From: Pedococcus_A sp963730585
Lineage (GTDB): Bacteria > Actinomycetota > Actinomycetes > Actinomycetales > Dermatophilaceae
DNA length: 64,000 nucleotides
Reading direction: 5' to 3'
NCBI GenBank assembly: GCA_963730585.1
Contig: CAVSSL010000011.1
Location: 620,001-684,000, forward strand
This document shows positions 53,766 through 63,350 of this stretch, piece after piece (positions within the stretch are counted from its first letter, which is position 1; the number at the start of each line of letters is the position of its first letter). The notes under the pieces were generated by a model. The model had not been told where the DNA came from, ran no database searches, and saw nothing but the letters and a program-made list of their open reading frames with translations. The position numbers and the translations under genes were made by a program.

Positions 53766-54573
53766 GTGACGAAGGAGCAGGAGCGCGCGCGGGCGCGCCG
53801 ACGCCAGCAGAAGCTCGACGCGCGCGAGGCCGAGCGGGCCCGGCAGGTGGCCCGCAACCGGCAGGTCGCGGTCGTCGTGGTCGCGGTGCTCGCCGTGGTG
53901 GCCCTCTTCGTGTTCCTCTCTGCCCAGCTGTCCGGCGACGACGACTCCGCAGCAGGGGGCAAGCCCTCCGCGTCGGCCTCGACGGCTGCTGCCAGCGGGA
54001 AGTGCAAGGCCGCGCCGAAGACGCCCAACTTCGGTGACCAAGGTCGCCAAGCCGGACAAGGCCACGGCGGCCGGCAAGACCTTCGAGGCCGTCATCACGA
54101 CGAACTGCGGCGACATCACCCTCGAGCTCGACGGCACGAAGGCCCCCCAGACCGTGGCGTCCTTCGCCGCGCTCGCGAAGGCGGACTACTGGGCCGACTC
54201 GCCGTGCCACCGCCTCACCACCGAGGGCATCTTCGTGCTCCAGTGCGGCGACCCGCTCGGCGGCGCCGGCCCCGGCCCCGGTTACACCTTCGGCCTCGAG
54301 AACACGCCGAAGGACGGCTCCTACCCCAAGGGCACGCTGGCCATGGCGCGCACCTCCGACCCGGACAGCAACAGCGGCCAGTTCTTCATCGTCTACGACG
54401 ACAGCGAGATCCCCGTCTCGACCGGCGGCTACTCCATCTTCGGCACGGTGACCGCCGGAATGGATATTGTCGAGGAGATCGCCGCAGCAGGTGTGAACGG
54501 AGGCGCCAAGGACGGGGCCCCCGCGACGCCCATCAGCATCCTCAAGGTTGCTGTCACCGAGAAGAAGGCCTGA
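53766..54573 (+). pseudogene. Membrane-anchored cyclophilin-type peptidyl-prolyl isomerase, frame broken by one extra base at about 54033
   Basis: The first part from GTG (VTKEQERARARRRQQKLDAR) has a charged coil, one membrane segment (QVAVVVVAVLAVVALFVFLS) and a Ser/Ala linker ending KTPNF. The cyclophilin domain follows in the next frame: VTKVAKPDKATAAGKTFEAV, GDITLELDGTKAPQTV, DSPCHRLTTEGIFVLQCG and NSGQFFIVYDD. At the junction the sequence reads AACTTCGGTGACCAAGG; AACTTCGTGACCAAGG would keep the frame. The total length is 3n+1. The cyclophilin would speed proline isomerisation outside the membrane. It is either a real mutation or an assembly error. Confidence 0.78.
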
Positions 54574-54574
54574 C

Positions 54575-56185
54575 GTGACTGACCAGACGAACCCGGCAGG
54601 AGAGCCCACCGCGGCTCCGCAGGCCACCACCCCCGCCGCTCCCGAGGCTGAGGCGGCACCCGCCGCCCCCGAGGCCGAAGCAGCACCTGCCGCCCCCGAG
54701 GCCGAAGCGGTCCCCACCATGCCCGCCGCTCCGGAGACCGACGCCGCGCCCGAGGCTGACACTGCGGCCGGTACTGCCGACCCCACCATGCCTGCCGCTC
54801 CCGAGGCGGCCGCGGCAGCCAAGCCGGCACCGCCGAAGCCGAGCGCAATCCGCCCCGGGGCCGCGCCCACCCCGGCCGCGCTGCGCGCTGTCGCCCACCC
54901 GCCGGCAGTGGTTCCCTCCCCCGCGCCCGGTCCGGCTGCCGAGACCTTCGGCCGCGTCGACGAGTCGGGCGCGGTCTTCGTGCGCACCTCCGACGGCGAG
55001 CGGGAGGTCGGCTCCTACCCCGGCGCCACGCCCGAGGAGGCCCTGCACTACTTCGCCCGCAAGTACGACGAGCTGTGGGCCTCTGCGGACCTGTTGCACC
55101 AGCGCCTCACGACCACCGACCTGTCCGCCAAGGACGCCCAGGACGGCCTCACCAAGCTGCGCGAGCACATCGGAGAGGCGAAGGTCGTCGGTGACCTCTC
55201 CGCCCTCGAGACGAAGGTCGGCGAGATCGAGCAGGCCGTGACCGCCCGCCGTGAGGCCGAGGCCGCCGAGCGCGGCAAGGCTCGCGAGGCCGCCCGCCAG
55301 CAGCGCGAGGCCCTCGTCGTGGAGGCCGAGAGCATCGCCGCCCAGCCGGAGAACCGCATCCAGTGGAAGGCCAGCGGCGCCCGCATGCGCGAGCTGCTCG
55401 ACGAGTGGAAGCAGCACCAGCGCACCGGGGCCCGCCTCGACCGCGAGACCGAGACCGCCCTCTGGCAGCGCTTCTCCCACGCGCGCAACAGCTTCGACAA
55501 GGCGCGCCGGGTCCACTTCGCCCAGCTCGAGAGCAGCCAGGCCGAGGCGAAGACGACCAAGGAGGCGCTGGTCCTCGAGGCCGAGGAGCTCTCCACCAGC
55601 ACCGACTGGGGTTCGACGGCCGGCGCCTTCAAGCGCCTCATGGACCGCTGGCGCAAGGCCGGCCGCGCGAGCCGGGCCGACGACGACGCCCTCTGGGAGC
55701 GCTTCAAGGCCGCCCAGGACGCCTTCTTCGCCGCCAAGGACCAGGTCGCCGCCGCCGAGGACGAGGAGTTCCGCGGCAACCTCGCCGTGAAGCAGACGTT
55801 GCTCGCCGAGGCGCAGTCGATCCTTCCCGTGACCGACATCGACGCCGCCAAGGCCCAGCTGCGTTCCATCCAGGAGCGTTGGGACGCCGCCGGCAAGGTG
55901 CCGCGGGGCGACGTCGACCGCATGGAGAAGGGCCTGCGCCGCATCGAGAGCGCCGTGCGCGAGGCCGACGACAAGCGCTGGCAGAAGACCAACCCCGAGG
56001 TCGCCGCCCGGGCCCAGAGCATGGTCGACCAGCTCGAGGCGTCGGTCACCTCCCTGCGCGACGACCTCGCCAAGGCCGAGGCCTCCGGTGACGAGCGCAA
56101 GGTCGCCGACGCCCGCGCCAAGCTCGAGGCGCAGGAGCAGTGGCTGGCGCAGGCGAGGGCCGGGCTCGACGAGTTCAGCGGCTGA
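54575..56185 (+). CDS. DUF349 family protein
   Basis: 536 residues from GTG one base after the cyclophilin stop. The N-terminal 110 residues are Ala/Pro/Glu-rich with repeated APEAEAAPA units. The rest is helical with three DUF349 repeats, each containing a W/F-x-A-G-type core: IQWKASGARMRELLDEWKQH, STAGAFKRLMDRWRKAGRAS and RSIQERWDAAGKVPRGDVDR. DUF349 proteins are coiled-coil-rich and of unsettled function; an RNA or ribosome link has been suggested for some. It is probably in one operon with the cyclophilin and paiB-like genes. Confidence 0.85.
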   Translation: MTDQTNPAGEPTAAPQATTPAAPEAEAAPAAPEAEAAPAAPEAEAVPTMPAAPETDAAPEADTAAGTADPTMPAAPEAAAAAKPAPPKPSAIRPGAAPTPAALRAVAHPPAVVPSPAPGPAAETFGRVDESGAVFVRTSDGEREVGSYPGATPEEALHYFARKYDELWASADLLHQRLTTTDLSAKDAQDGLTKLREHIGEAKVVGDLSALETKVGEIEQAVTARREAEAAERGKAREAARQQREALVVEAESIAAQPENRIQWKASGARMRELLDEWKQHQRTGARLDRETETALWQRFSHARNSFDKARRVHFAQLESSQAEAKTTKEALVLEAEELSTSTDWGSTAGAFKRLMDRWRKAGRASRADDDALWERFKAAQDAFFAAKDQVAAAEDEEFRGNLAVKQTLLAEAQSILPVTDIDAAKAQLRSIQERWDAAGKVPRGDVDRMEKGLRRIESAVREADDKRWQKTNPEVAARAQSMVDQLEASVTSLRDDLAKAEASGDERKVADARAKLEAQEQWLAQARAGLDEFSG

Positions 56186-56195
56186 CCGGGGCGCC

Positions 56196-56819
56196 GTGTA
56201 CGCGCCGTCCTTCAACCGGGTCGAGGACGAGGACCACGCACGGCGGATGGTGGCCGCCTCCGGCGCCGCCGAGCTCGTCACTGTCGGTGCCGACGGGTAC
56301 CCCGTCGCGACCCTGCTGCCGGTCCTGTGGCGCGGCGGCACGGTGCTGGCGCACATGGCGCGGGCCAACCCGCACTGGCGCGAGATCGGCGACGACTCCC
56401 CGGCCCTGCTCGTCGTCGCCGGTCCGCAGGCCTACGTCTCGCCGTCGTGGTATGCCGCGAAGGCCGAGCACGGGCGAGTCGTCCCGACGTGGAACTACAC
56501 GACCGTGCACCTCACCGGGCGGGCGCGGGTCCACGACGACGTCGAGTGGGTGCGAGCGATGGTGACCGCCCTCACCGCCGAGCACGAGTCCCACCGCGAA
56601 CACCCGTGGGCCGTCACCGACGCCCCGAGCCCCTACGTCGACGGCCAGCTGCGCGGCATCGTCGGCATCGAGATCACCGTCGAGCGCGTCGAGGCCAAGG
56701 CCAAGCTGAGCCAGAACCGCTCCGACGCCGACCGCGCCGGCGTCGTGGCGGGCTTGCGCGCCGAGTCCACCCCGGCGACGACCGCGGTGGCCGACCTGAT
56801 GGACCATCCGGACGCCTGA
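56196..56819 (+). CDS. FMN-binding, PaiB-type split-barrel protein
   Basis: 207 residues from GTG. MYAPSFNRVEDEDHARRM-like start (here with V), AAELVTVGADGYPVATLLPV, LLVVAGPQAYVSPSWYAAK, VPTWNYTTVHLTGRARV and AKLSQNRSDADRAGVVAGL are all PaiB signatures. PaiB-type proteins bind flavin and are described as negative transcriptional regulators or small FMN-dependent enzymes. It converges on rel; a small palindrome CTGACCGC-G-GCGGTCAG (about 56816-56832) covers both stops. An octamer encodes the Tyr-Ala in SWYAAK. Confidence 0.87.
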   Translation: MYAPSFNRVEDEDHARRMVAASGAAELVTVGADGYPVATLLPVLWRGGTVLAHMARANPHWREIGDDSPALLVVAGPQAYVSPSWYAAKAEHGRVVPTWNYTTVHLTGRARVHDDVEWVRAMVTALTAEHESHREHPWAVTDAPSPYVDGQLRGIVGIEITVERVEAKAKLSQNRSDADRAGVVAGLRAESTPATTAVADLMDHPDA

Positions 56820-56828
56820 CCGCGGCGG

Positions 56829-59144
56829 TCAGCCCTTGGGCGCGGTCGCCTTGGTGCCGGTGATCCGGTAGACGTCGAACACGCCGTCGATCTTGCGGAC
56901 CGCCTTCATCACGTGGTCGAGGTGGCCGGGGTCGCCCATCTCGAACGTGAACCGCGAGATGGCCACCCGGTCACGCGAGGTCTGCACGGACGCCGACAGG
57001 ATGTTGACGTGCTGGTCGGACAGCACGCGCGTGACGTCCGAGAGCAGCCGGTTGCGGTCGAGGGCCTCGACCTGGAGCTGGACGAGGAAGACGCTGGCGG
57101 ACGACGGCGCCCACTCGACCTCGATCATGCGGTCCGGCTGCGCACGCAGCGACTCGGCGTTGGTGCAGTCGGTGCGGTGCACCGAGACGCCGTTGCCGCG
57201 GGTGATGAAGCCCATGATCGGGTCGCCCGGCACCGGGGTGCAGCAGCGCGCGAGCTTGACCCACACGTCGGCGGTGCCGACGACCACCACACCGGGGTCG
57301 CCGGAGCGCCGGCGCAGGGAGCGGGTGGGCGTGGTGGCCTCGGCGAGGTCCTCGCTGGCGCCCTCCTCGCCGCCGAGGGAGGCGACGAGCCGGCCCACCA
57401 CGTGCTGGGCGCTGACATGGCCCTCGCCCACCGCGGCATACAGGGCGTCGATGTCCTGGTAGCGCAGCTCGGAGGCCAGCGCGGTCAGGGACTCGTGCGA
57501 CATGAGGCGCTGCAGCGGCAGGCCCTCCTTGCGCATGGCCTTGGCGATCGCGTCCTTGCCGGACTCGATCATCTCCTCGCGGCGCTCCTTGGAGAACCAC
57601 TGGCGGATCTTGTTGCGCGCCCGCGGTGACTTGACGAAGGTCAGCCAGTCGCGGGAGGGGCCGGCGCCGTCGGCCTTGGAGGTGAGCACCTCGACGACGT
57701 CGCCGTTCTCGAGCGTCGACTCCAGCGGCACCAGGCGCCCGTTGACGCGGCCGCCGATGCAGTGGTGGCCGACCTCCGTGTGCACCGCGTAGGCGAAGTC
57801 GACCGGGGTCGAGCCGGCCGGCAGCGCCACGACCTCGCCCTTGGGCGTGAAGACGTAGACCTCGCGGGCGCTGATCTCGAAGCGCAGCGAGTCGAGGAAC
57901 TCGCCGGGGTCGGCGGTCTCCTTCTGCCAGTCGAGCAGCTGGCGCAGCCACGCCATGTCGTTGATGGGACCGGTGGCGTCGCCCTCGGTCGGGACGCCCG
58001 CCCGCGCCGTCGGGTCCTCCTTGTACTTCCAGTGGGCCGCGACGCCGTACTCCGCCCGGCGGTGCATGGTGTGCGTGCGGATCTGGATCTCGACGGGCTT
58101 GCCGCCGGGGCCGATGACCGTCGTGTGCAGCGACTGGTACATGTTGAACTTCGGCATCGCGATGTAGTCCTTGAACCGCCCCGGCAGGGGGTTCCACCGC
58201 GCGTGCAGCGCGCCGAGCGCCGCGTAGCAGTCGCGCACCGAGTCGACGAGCACCCGCACCGCGACGAGGTCGTAGATGTCCTCGAAGTCGCGGCCGCGCA
58301 CGATCATCTTCTGGTAGACGGAGTAGTAGTGCTTCGGCCGACCGGTGACGGTCGCCTTGATCTTGGCGGACTTGAGGTCGGAGCTGACCTGCTCGCGCAC
58401 CGTCGCGAGGTACTCCTCGCGGGCCGGGGCGCGCTCGGCGACCAGGCGCACGATCTCGTCGTAGACCTTGGGGTAGAGCGTGGCGAACGAGAGGTCCTCG
58501 AGCTCCCACTTGATCGTGTTCATGCCGAGGCGGTGGGCCAGCGGCGCGTAGATCTCGAGGGTCTCGCGGGCCTTGCGCTGGGCCGACTCGACCGAGACGT
58601 AGCGCCAGGTGCGCGCGTTGTGCAGGCGGTCGGCCAGCTTGATGACGAGGACGCGGATGTCCTTCGCCATCGCGACGACCATCTTGCGCACCGTCTCGGC
58701 CTGCGCGGCGTCGCCGTAGGTCACCTTGTCGAGCTTGGTGACGCCGTCGACCAGCATGGCGACCTCGCGCCCGAAGTCCTTCTCGAGCTGCCCCAGGCTG
58801 TATGCCGTGTCCTCGACCGTGTCGTGCAGCAGCGCCGCCGCCAGGGTGGACGGGGTCATGCCCAGCTCGGCGAGGATCGTGGTCACCGCGAGCGGGTGCG
58901 TGATGTAGGCGTCGCCGCTCTTGCGCAGCTGACCGCGGTGGGCGCGCTCGGCGACCTCGTAGGCCCGCTCGATGACGGCCAGGTCGGCCTTGGGGTGCGT
59001 CTCCCGCACCGTCTGCAGCAACGGCTCCAGCACCGGGTTGGCCCCGGGGCCGCGGGTGCCACCGAACCGGGCGAGCCGGGCCCGCACCCGGGCAGAGGAG
59101 GACGCCGGGGTGCTGGGCGTCTGAGCCGCCACCTCTTCACTCAT
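56829..59144 (-). CDS. rel: Bifunctional (p)ppGpp synthetase/hydrolase Rel
   Basis: 771 residues. The HD hydrolase domain (about 60-200) has the intact HDTVEDT motif, so hydrolysis is expected. The synthetase domain has RFKDYIAMPKFNMYQSLHTT with RFKD, the variant of bifunctional enzymes. A TGS domain (VYVFTPKGEVVALPAGSTPV), a helical/zinc-finger region (CCTPVPGDPIMGF) and a C-terminal ACT domain (VAISRFTFEMGDPGHLDHVM) follow. It makes and destroys the stringent-response alarmone. The start region is duplicated (see 59137-59166); an in-frame GTG at 59156 is an alternative start. Confidence 0.94.
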   Translation of the reverse strand: MSEEVAAQTPSTPASSSARVRARLARFGGTRGPGANPVLEPLLQTVRETHPKADLAVIERAYEVAERAHRGQLRKSGDAYITHPLAVTTILAELGMTPSTLAAALLHDTVEDTAYSLGQLEKDFGREVAMLVDGVTKLDKVTYGDAAQAETVRKMVVAMAKDIRVLVIKLADRLHNARTWRYVSVESAQRKARETLEIYAPLAHRLGMNTIKWELEDLSFATLYPKVYDEIVRLVAERAPAREEYLATVREQVSSDLKSAKIKATVTGRPKHYYSVYQKMIVRGRDFEDIYDLVAVRVLVDSVRDCYAALGALHARWNPLPGRFKDYIAMPKFNMYQSLHTTVIGPGGKPVEIQIRTHTMHRRAEYGVAAHWKYKEDPTARAGVPTEGDATGPINDMAWLRQLLDWQKETADPGEFLDSLRFEISAREVYVFTPKGEVVALPAGSTPVDFAYAVHTEVGHHCIGGRVNGRLVPLESTLENGDVVEVLTSKADGAGPSRDWLTFVKSPRARNKIRQWFSKERREEMIESGKDAIAKAMRKEGLPLQRLMSHESLTALASELRYQDIDALYAAVGEGHVSAQHVVGRLVASLGGEEGASEDLAEATTPTRSLRRRSGDPGVVVVGTADVWVKLARCCTPVPGDPIMGFITRGNGVSVHRTDCTNAESLRAQPDRMIEVEWAPSSASVFLVQLQVEALDRNRLLSDVTRVLSDQHVNILSASVQTSRDRVAISRFTFEMGDPGHLDHVMKAVRKIDGVFDVYRITGTKATAPKG

Positions 59145-59166
59145 GGACAGCCTCACTCATGGACAG
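59137..59166 (-). repeat. 16-base tandem duplication of the rel start with a seven-codon upstream ORF
   Basis: The sequence CACTCATGGACAGCCT (59138-59153) is repeated as CACTCATGGACAG (59154-59166). The rel ATG (59144) is therefore copied to 59160, out of frame by one. From 59160 a mini-ORF reads MSEAVHE and stops at TGA (59139-59137), overlapping the rel start codon. Read-through of this leader could couple to or compete with rel translation; that is inference. Confidence 0.7.
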
Positions 59167-59205
59167 AGCCTACGTGATCGCCCTGACGGCACCGGGCCTC
59201 GCCGC

Positions 59206-59778
59206 TCAGGCGCCACCGACCACGACGGTGGTGTGCACGTCGCGGTCCTGGAGGCGGTCCCGACCGTGCAGGAAGGCCAGCTCGATGAGGGCCTCGAAGG
59301 CCACCACCGTGGCGTTCGAGCCCTCGAGGAGCTCGCAGGTCGCCGCGGCCGTGCCGCCGGTGGCGAGCACGTCGTCGACGACGAGCACCCGCTCACCGCC
59401 GACGAAGGAGTCCTCGTGGATCTCGATGGTGGCGCTGCCGTACTCGAGGTCGTAGGAGACGCCGCGGGTCGGGCCGGGGAGCTTGCCCGCCTTGCGGACG
59501 GGCACGAACCCGATGCCGAGCTCGTGGGCCACCGCCGCACCGAAGATGAACCCGCGGGCCTCGATGCCGGCGACCAGGTCGACGGTGCCGCGACGGCGCT
59601 CGGCCATGTCACGCACCACCGCGGAGAAGGCCGGACCGTCGGCCAGCAGCGGTGTGACGTCCTTGAAGACCACCCCGGGCTCGGGGAAGTCCGGGATGTC
59701 GCGCAGCCGGCTGGAGACCAGGTCGACGAGGGCCCGGGTCCCGGGCACCGCGGGGGTCGTGTCGGTCACGTCAGGCAC
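59206..59778 (-). CDS. apt: Adenine phosphoribosyltransferase
   Basis: 190 residues. LVSSRLRDIPDFPEPGVVFK, DVTPLLADGPAFSAVV, LVAGIEARGFIFGAAVA and RKAGKLPGPTRGVSYDLEYG are Apt signatures, and the PRPP motif is RVLVVDDVLATGGTAAATCE. It salvages adenine to AMP. It lies between secF and rel, a conserved actinobacterial position. The start used is a GTG at 59778; an in-frame GTG four codons later is possible. Confidence 0.94.
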   Translation of the reverse strand: MPDVTDTTPAVPGTRALVDLVSSRLRDIPDFPEPGVVFKDVTPLLADGPAFSAVVRDMAERRRGTVDLVAGIEARGFIFGAAVAHELGIGFVPVRKAGKLPGPTRGVSYDLEYGSATIEIHEDSFVGGERVLVVDDVLATGGTAAATCELLEGSNATVVAFEALIELAFLHGRDRLQDRDVHTTVVVGGA

Positions 59779-59779
59779 C

Positions 59780-60973
59780 TCAGCGTCGCGACTTGGGCTT
59801 GCGGCGCGGCTGGTTGCGCGGGCCGGTCTGGGCGTAGGGGTGGATGGCGCGGCCGGCGGACGTGCCCGTGCGCTCGGTGCTGCCAGCGCTCGGGCGGCTG
59901 CCGGTGCCGGCGGTGACGGGCTCGAGGTCCTCCCCTGCCTCCTCCTCGGGAGCGCCCTTCGCCTCGACCTCGGCCTCCTTCTTGGCCTGGCGGGCGTGGA
60001 ACTTCGCGGCCGCCCTGTCGAGCTGCTGCACCGCGGGCTCCTTGGCCCGCAGGCTCACCAGCGCCGGGGTGGCGATGAAGATCGACGAGTAGGCGCCGAC
60101 CGCCATGCCGATGAAGAGCACGAGGGAGAGGTCGGTCAGCGTGCCCGGGCCGATCACCGTGAAGCCCATGACGAGCACGGCCGCGATCGGCAGGAGGGCG
60201 ACCACGGTGGTGTTGATCGAGCGCACCACCGTCTGGTTCACCGCGAGGTTGGCCGCCTCGGCATACGTGTGCCGCTTGTTGCCGAACGCCTCCTGGGTGT
60301 TCTCACGCACCTTGTCGAAGACGACCACGGTGTCGTAGAGCGAGTAGCCCAGCACGGTCAGGAAGCCGATCATCGTCGCCGGCGAGACCTCGAAGCCCGT
60401 CAGGGCGTAGACGCCGACCGTGAACACCATGTCGTGCAGCAGCGCGATCATGGCAGCCAGCGACATCTTCCACGTGCGGAAGTAGATCGCCATGACGATG
60501 AACGTCAGCGTGAGGAAGACGACGAGCGCCCGCAGCGCCTGCTGGCTGACCGACTGGCCCCACGACGGGCCGACGAACGACGCGCTCACCTGGTTGGTGT
60601 CGACGCCGAACTCCTTGGCCAGCGTGGCGCGCAGCTCGCTGCTCTGCGTGTCGTTGAGCTGCTCGGTCTGCACGCGGATCGTGCTGCTGCTCGTGCCGAG
60701 CTTGGTGATGTTGGCCGCCTGGCCGGGCGCCACCTCGCCGACCGCGTCACGCGCCCGCGACTCGTAGTTGTCGACGTTGTTGCCGGCGGAGACGCGGAAC
60801 TCCGAGCCCCCGGTGAACTCCAGGCCGAGGTTCAGCTTCTGGATGCCGAGGCCGAGCAGCGCCACCAGGATCAGCAGCGCGGAGAAGGCGTACCACCGGC
60901 GACGGTGGGCGATGAACGGGATCGAGCGCTTCCCGGTGTAGAGGTCGTTGCCGAACTGGCTGAAGTTGATCAT
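59780..60973 (-). CDS. secF: Protein translocase subunit SecF
   Basis: 397 residues. The start INFSQFGNDLYTGKRSIPFI precedes membrane segment 1 (YAFSALLILVALLGLG), the periplasmic-side domain beginning LGLEFTGGSEFRV, and five further segments with GYSLYDTVVVFDKVRENTQE, the SecF RND signature. A charged C-terminal tail of about 90 residues is typical of actinobacteria. It works with SecD to drive export with the proton gradient. The start overlaps the secD stop by four bases. Confidence 0.95.
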   Translation of the reverse strand: MINFSQFGNDLYTGKRSIPFIAHRRRWYAFSALLILVALLGLGIQKLNLGLEFTGGSEFRVSAGNNVDNYESRARDAVGEVAPGQAANITKLGTSSSTIRVQTEQLNDTQSSELRATLAKEFGVDTNQVSASFVGPSWGQSVSQQALRALVVFLTLTFIVMAIYFRTWKMSLAAMIALLHDMVFTVGVYALTGFEVSPATMIGFLTVLGYSLYDTVVVFDKVRENTQEAFGNKRHTYAEAANLAVNQTVVRSINTTVVALLPIAAVLVMGFTVIGPGTLTDLSLVLFIGMAVGAYSSIFIATPALVSLRAKEPAVQQLDRAAAKFHARQAKKEAEVEAKGAPEEEAGEDLEPVTAGTGSRPSAGSTERTGTSAGRAIHPYAQTGPRNQPRRKPKSRR

Positions 60974-62787
60974 CGAACGCTCCCCTCGGCCGTGCGGGCG
61001 ACGGGTGCGGTCGCGAACCGCCCCCGGCCGACGTAACGGGTGGTGGGCACAGCGCCGAGACGCTCCGGGCTGAGGCCCGACCACTTGTGGCCGCCGCCGA
61101 AGAACTTCGTCTCGGCCAGGACGCCCATGAGCGGGTGGGTGAACATGAACACCACGAGGATGTCGATCAGGGTCGTCAGGCCCAGGGTGAAGGCGAACCC
61201 GCGGACTCCGGAGGACGCCAGGAAGTACAGCACCACGGCGGCGAGGAAGTTCACGCCGTCGGCCACGATGATGGTCCGCTTGGCGCGCTTCCAGCCGGTG
61301 TTGACGGCGGCCCGCAGCGGCCGGCCCTCGCGGACCTCGTCGCGGATGCGCTCGAAGTACACGATGAACGAGTCGGCCGTCACGCCGATGGCGATGACCA
61401 GACCCGTGACACCGGCCATGTCGAGCCGGTAGTTGTGCGACCAGCCGAGGATGGTGAGGCTGAGGTAGGTCAGCAGTGCCGCGATCACGATCGACGCGAC
61501 GGTGACGAAGCCGAGCGCACGGTACTGGAACAGCGAGTACCCGGCCACGAGGATCAGGCCGATGATGCCGGCCACGAGGCCGTAGCGGAGCTGCTCGCCA
61601 CCCAGGGTCGGGCTGATGTTCTCGCGGGTCTGCAGCGAGAAGGACATCGGCAGGGCGCCGAACTTCAGCTGGTTGGCGAGGTCGCGCGCCTCCTCGATCT
61701 TGAAGCCGCCGGTGATCGAGGCCTGCCCGTTGAGGATCGCCTCGTTGAACTGCGGGGCGACGATGACCTTGGAGTCGAGGGTGGCCGCCATGCGGTTGCG
61801 CGGCGACTCGAGCGAGACCATCTTCTTGCTGGCGTCGGCGTAGGCCTTGGAGCCGGCCGACTTGAAGGCCAGCTGGATCTCGACCTCGTTGGACGGCTGG
61901 CCGTTGGACAGCGGGCGGTAGCCGGCGGTCGCGCTGTCGATCTGGTCGCCGTTGACCACGACCGGGCCGAGGACGAACTTCTCGACACCGTCGTCGGAGC
62001 AGGTCACCAGCGGCTTGGCCGGGTCGTCGACGACCTTGTCGAGGGCGCCGGGCTTGGCGCAGTCGAGCGCCTGGAACTGCTTGGCGACGTCCTCGGTGAT
62101 CCACGCGAGGTCGGTGGGGTCCTTGGGCTTGCCGGCCGCCGGGGCCGTCGTCGGGGTCGTGGACGCCTTCGGGGTGGCGGTCGCCTTGGAGCTGGCGGGC
62201 GCAGTGGAGGTGGCGGTGCCCGACGGCGAGGTCGTGCTGTTCAGCAGCGCCTGCGGCAGCCCGCTCTTGGCAGCGGTGGTCGTGGCGCCGGTGGCCGTGG
62301 GCACCGGGGCCTTCGTCGTGGCCGAGCCGGTGGGCTCGGCGGTGCCGGTGGCGCTGCCCGACGGGGTCGTCGTCGGCTGCGGCTGGGTGGTGCCGGCGCC
62401 GGCGGCGAGGACGGAGCGGAAGCGCATCTGCGAGGACTTGCGGATGGCGTCCTCGGTGGTCTTGTCGGGCTGGCCCGGCATGCTCACGACGATGTTGCGG
62501 CCGCCGCGGGTGGTGACCTCGGCTCCGGCGACGCCGTTGGCGTCGACGCGCTGCACGATGATGTCGCGCGCCTGGTTCAGCTGGTCACTGGAGACGCTGT
62601 TGGTGCCGACCAGCACGGGCTCGAGCACCATCTGGGTGCCGCCCTCGAGGTCGAGGCCCAGCTTGGGGGCCCACTGGGCGGTGCCCCACGTGTTCGCCCC
62701 GGCGAGCAGGCCGGCCAGGACGGCGATGATGGCCGCGAGGCCACCGAGGACCTTCAGCGGCTTGCGGGCGTGCGGGCTGAGCGCCAT
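60970..62787 (-). CDS. secD: Protein translocase subunit SecD
   Basis: 605 residues. Segment 1 (VLGGLAAIIAVLAGLLAG) is followed by the SecD domain start LGLDLEGGTQMVLEPVLVGT, a large exported region with an inserted low-complexity Ser/Thr/Ala/Pro stretch (about 118-225) and five C-terminal membrane segments with GVTADSFIVYFERIRDEVRE. The insertion is larger than in E. coli but usual in actinobacteria. It pairs with SecF and with YajC encoded just upstream. Confidence 0.95.
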   Translation of the reverse strand: MALSPHARKPLKVLGGLAAIIAVLAGLLAGANTWGTAQWAPKLGLDLEGGTQMVLEPVLVGTNSVSSDQLNQARDIIVQRVDANGVAGAEVTTRGGRNIVVSMPGQPDKTTEDAIRKSSQMRFRSVLAAGAGTTQPQPTTTPSGSATGTAEPTGSATTKAPVPTATGATTTAAKSGLPQALLNSTTSPSGTATSTAPASSKATATPKASTTPTTAPAAGKPKDPTDLAWITEDVAKQFQALDCAKPGALDKVVDDPAKPLVTCSDDGVEKFVLGPVVVNGDQIDSATAGYRPLSNGQPSNEVEIQLAFKSAGSKAYADASKKMVSLESPRNRMAATLDSKVIVAPQFNEAILNGQASITGGFKIEEARDLANQLKFGALPMSFSLQTRENISPTLGGEQLRYGLVAGIIGLILVAGYSLFQYRALGFVTVASIVIAALLTYLSLTILGWSHNYRLDMAGVTGLVIAIGVTADSFIVYFERIRDEVREGRPLRAAVNTGWKRAKRTIIVADGVNFLAAVVLYFLASSGVRGFAFTLGLTTLIDILVVFMFTHPLMGVLAETKFFGGGHKWSGLSPERLGAVPTTRYVGRGRFATAPVARTAEGSVR

Positions 62788-62788
62788 C

Positions 62789-63163
62789 TCAGTCCCCCTG
62801 CCCGGGCTGTTCCGGCTTTTCGGGGGTGGCGGGAGCCTGTTCCGGGGCGGAGGTCTGCGACGACGGCGCGACCTTCATCCCGACGGCCCGCCGGTCGTAG
62901 CGCACGTTGACGCCGGGGCTCACCTCGAGGGTGACCGTGGAGCCGTCGACGGCCGTGACGGTCCCGAAGAGACCGGAGGTGGTGCACACCTCGTCGCCCA
63001 CCACGATGCTGTCCTGCAGCTGGGCGGCCTGCTTCTGGCGCTTGCGCTGGGCGAAGACCATCCACCCGATGAGGAGGAGGGGAAGCAGGAAGATCAGCAG
63101 GCTGGAACCGGAGGATCCTCCGCTGGTCGCCATGGGGAGGGCCAGGAGGCCGCCGCTTGACAT
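62789..63163 (-). CDS. yajC: Preprotein translocase subunit YajC
   Basis: 124 residues. One membrane segment (SLLIFLLPLLLIGWMVFAQR) followed by RKRQKQAAQLQDSIVVGDEV and TTSGLFGTVTAVDGSTVTLE, the YajC signature, then a Pro/Glu/Gln-rich tail. It belongs to the SecDF-YajC complex. The ATG at 63163 follows AAGGGA. The 187 bases between it and ruvB include an octamer site at 63325 and no evident gene. Confidence 0.92.
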   Translation of the reverse strand: MSSGGLLALPMATSGGSSGSSLLIFLLPLLLIGWMVFAQRKRQKQAAQLQDSIVVGDEVCTTSGLFGTVTAVDGSTVTLEVSPGVNVRYDRRAVGMKVAPSSQTSAPEQAPATPEKPEQPGQGD

Positions 63164-63350
63164 GGTTGACGTCCCTTTCACGGATGGGGGCTTGAAGCGC
63201 ACCGCGTCGCCGGTGTCCGGGCACGCGTGTTCTCCCGAGAATGTCGGGTGACCGGTTGAGTCTAGGTGAGACCCACCACACCGACCAACGCACCTCACCG
63301 TCGGCGCGTTCCAATTGTGACCTTGTATGCCGGTGGGCCGGCACACCGTC

